Positions 4,892 to 5,201 of a stretch of 5,201 bases of DNA are shown piece after piece (positions within the stretch are counted from its first letter, which is position 1; each line of letters opens with the position of its first letter). Below the pieces are notes generated by a model. It was not told the origin of the DNA, did not search any database, and worked only from the letters and a program-made list of their open reading frames with translations. The stretch is from CAYRXE01 sp964428205 (GTDB lineage: Bacteria; Patescibacteriota; Gracilibacteria; Peribacterales; Peribacteraceae). The DNA lies in assembly GCA_964428205.1 (NCBI GenBank), contig CAYRXE010000054.1, positions 1 through 5,201 on the forward strand, given 5' to 3'. A program made the translations under genes and the position numbers.

Positions 4892-5201
4892 ATGCGAGAG
4901 TTGTCCCCCGAACTCACCGCGACCGATACTCCAGAAGTATCTCGTGGTCCTTCTGTCGTATCACGTTTAGGGCCGGCAATGCGTCTCGCGATGATGTCTC
5001 TTGTGCTTTCGGGCGAACCAGCAGATGCACAAGCGCCAACGAAGAATCCTTTTGTGCCAGTTGATGGCGCAGCGAAAGTCACAGTCGTCGAAGAGAAACT
5101 CTCGTCACAAGCAGAAGACGTGTTTCTGCAGTGGAAGGGAAATCAGTATCTTCCTCTGTTACGGCATCCCGAGAAGGCAGCCATTGTGAAGCACATATGC
5201 A
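4892..5201 (+). CDS. unrecognised protein, N-terminal fragment, possibly exported
   Basis: The frame is open for 103 codons from ATG 4892 to the right edge; an in-frame TGA at 4886-4888 fixes this as the most upstream ATG. The product begins MRELSPELTATDTPEVSRGP. It has a short hydrophobic stretch at about residues 31-39 (RLAMMSLVLSG) followed by EPADAQAPTKNPFVP, which could be a weak signal peptide cut after Ala-Gln-Ala (inference). An alternative start at Met30 or Met34 would put that stretch at the N-terminus. The rest (KVTVVEEKLSSQAEDVFLQW, then GNQYLPLLRHPEKAAIVKHI) looks soluble and I recognise no family. The even amino-acid composition and the codon choice resemble those of the endonuclease gene, and two other frames here look like Arg/Ser-rich shadows, which supports this one. 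The 67 bases before it hold no clear promoter or Shine-Dalgarno. Confidence 0.65.
   Translation, partial: MRELSPELTATDTPEVSRGPSVVSRLGPAMRLAMMSLVLSGEPADAQAPTKNPFVPVDGAAKVTVVEEKLSSQAEDVFLQWKGNQYLPLLRHPEKAAIVKHIC

Noticed and set aside
4834..5082. Minus-strand open frame, and a plus-strand frame at 4855-5064, at the right end
   Set aside because: Both are Arg/Ser-rich and conflict with the open frame at 4892-5201, which has balanced composition and stays open to the edge.

Overview
The window looks like bacterial chromosome, tentatively from a small-genome, candidate-phylum-like (Patescibacteria/CPR-type) lineage. That placement is inference. It rests on a short, archaeal-looking endonuclease IV, very tight spacing, and no convincing Shine-Dalgarno sequence before any of the seven starts inside the window. 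No universal phylogenetic marker is present, so the taxonomy stays open.

Layout. On the minus strand at the left edge is the N-terminus of a membrane-anchored SIMPL-domain (DUF541) protein (1-146). An accessory-looking stretch follows (about 150-1620). It holds an AT-rich gene for an unrecognised polytopic membrane protein (200-880, minus), a tRNA-Ile with anticodon UAU (900-976, minus), an unrecognised 134-residue protein with one C-terminal membrane segment (1028-1432, minus), and a 47-residue zinc-ribbon protein (1471-1614, plus). A hairpin at 1640-1661 separates this from a minus-strand pair, cca (tRNA nucleotidyltransferase, 2512-3906) and uppP (undecaprenyl-diphosphatase, 1662-2429). 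Divergent from cca is a plus-strand endonuclease IV-like gene (3994-4824), followed by the start of an unrecognised plus-strand gene that runs off the right edge (4892-5201).

The most unusual content is intergenic. Both ends of cca carry an inverted repeat whose arms are built from degenerate 7-base tandem units. The unit is roughly GAATGNA downstream (2435-2531) and GCYANAA upstream (3911-3990). The two share period, size and inverted layout but not sequence. The downstream element supplies the last codons and stop of cca. The upstream element is a nested set of palindromes whose arms place a TATAAG hexamer in front of each divergent gene.

The second notable signal is the tRNA-Ile(UAU). Most bacteria read AUA with a CAU tRNA modified to lysidine by TilS. 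Reading by eye, uppP uses AUA for none of its 28 Ile codons and the endonuclease gene for none of its 12. The two unrecognised genes beside the tRNA use it at least six times and three times. This fits a transferred block, either carrying its own decoding tRNA or inserted beside a resident one.

Functionally the recognised genes are housekeeping: envelope lipid-carrier recycling (uppP), tRNA 3'-end synthesis or repair (cca) and abasic-site DNA repair (endonuclease IV). They do not form one pathway.
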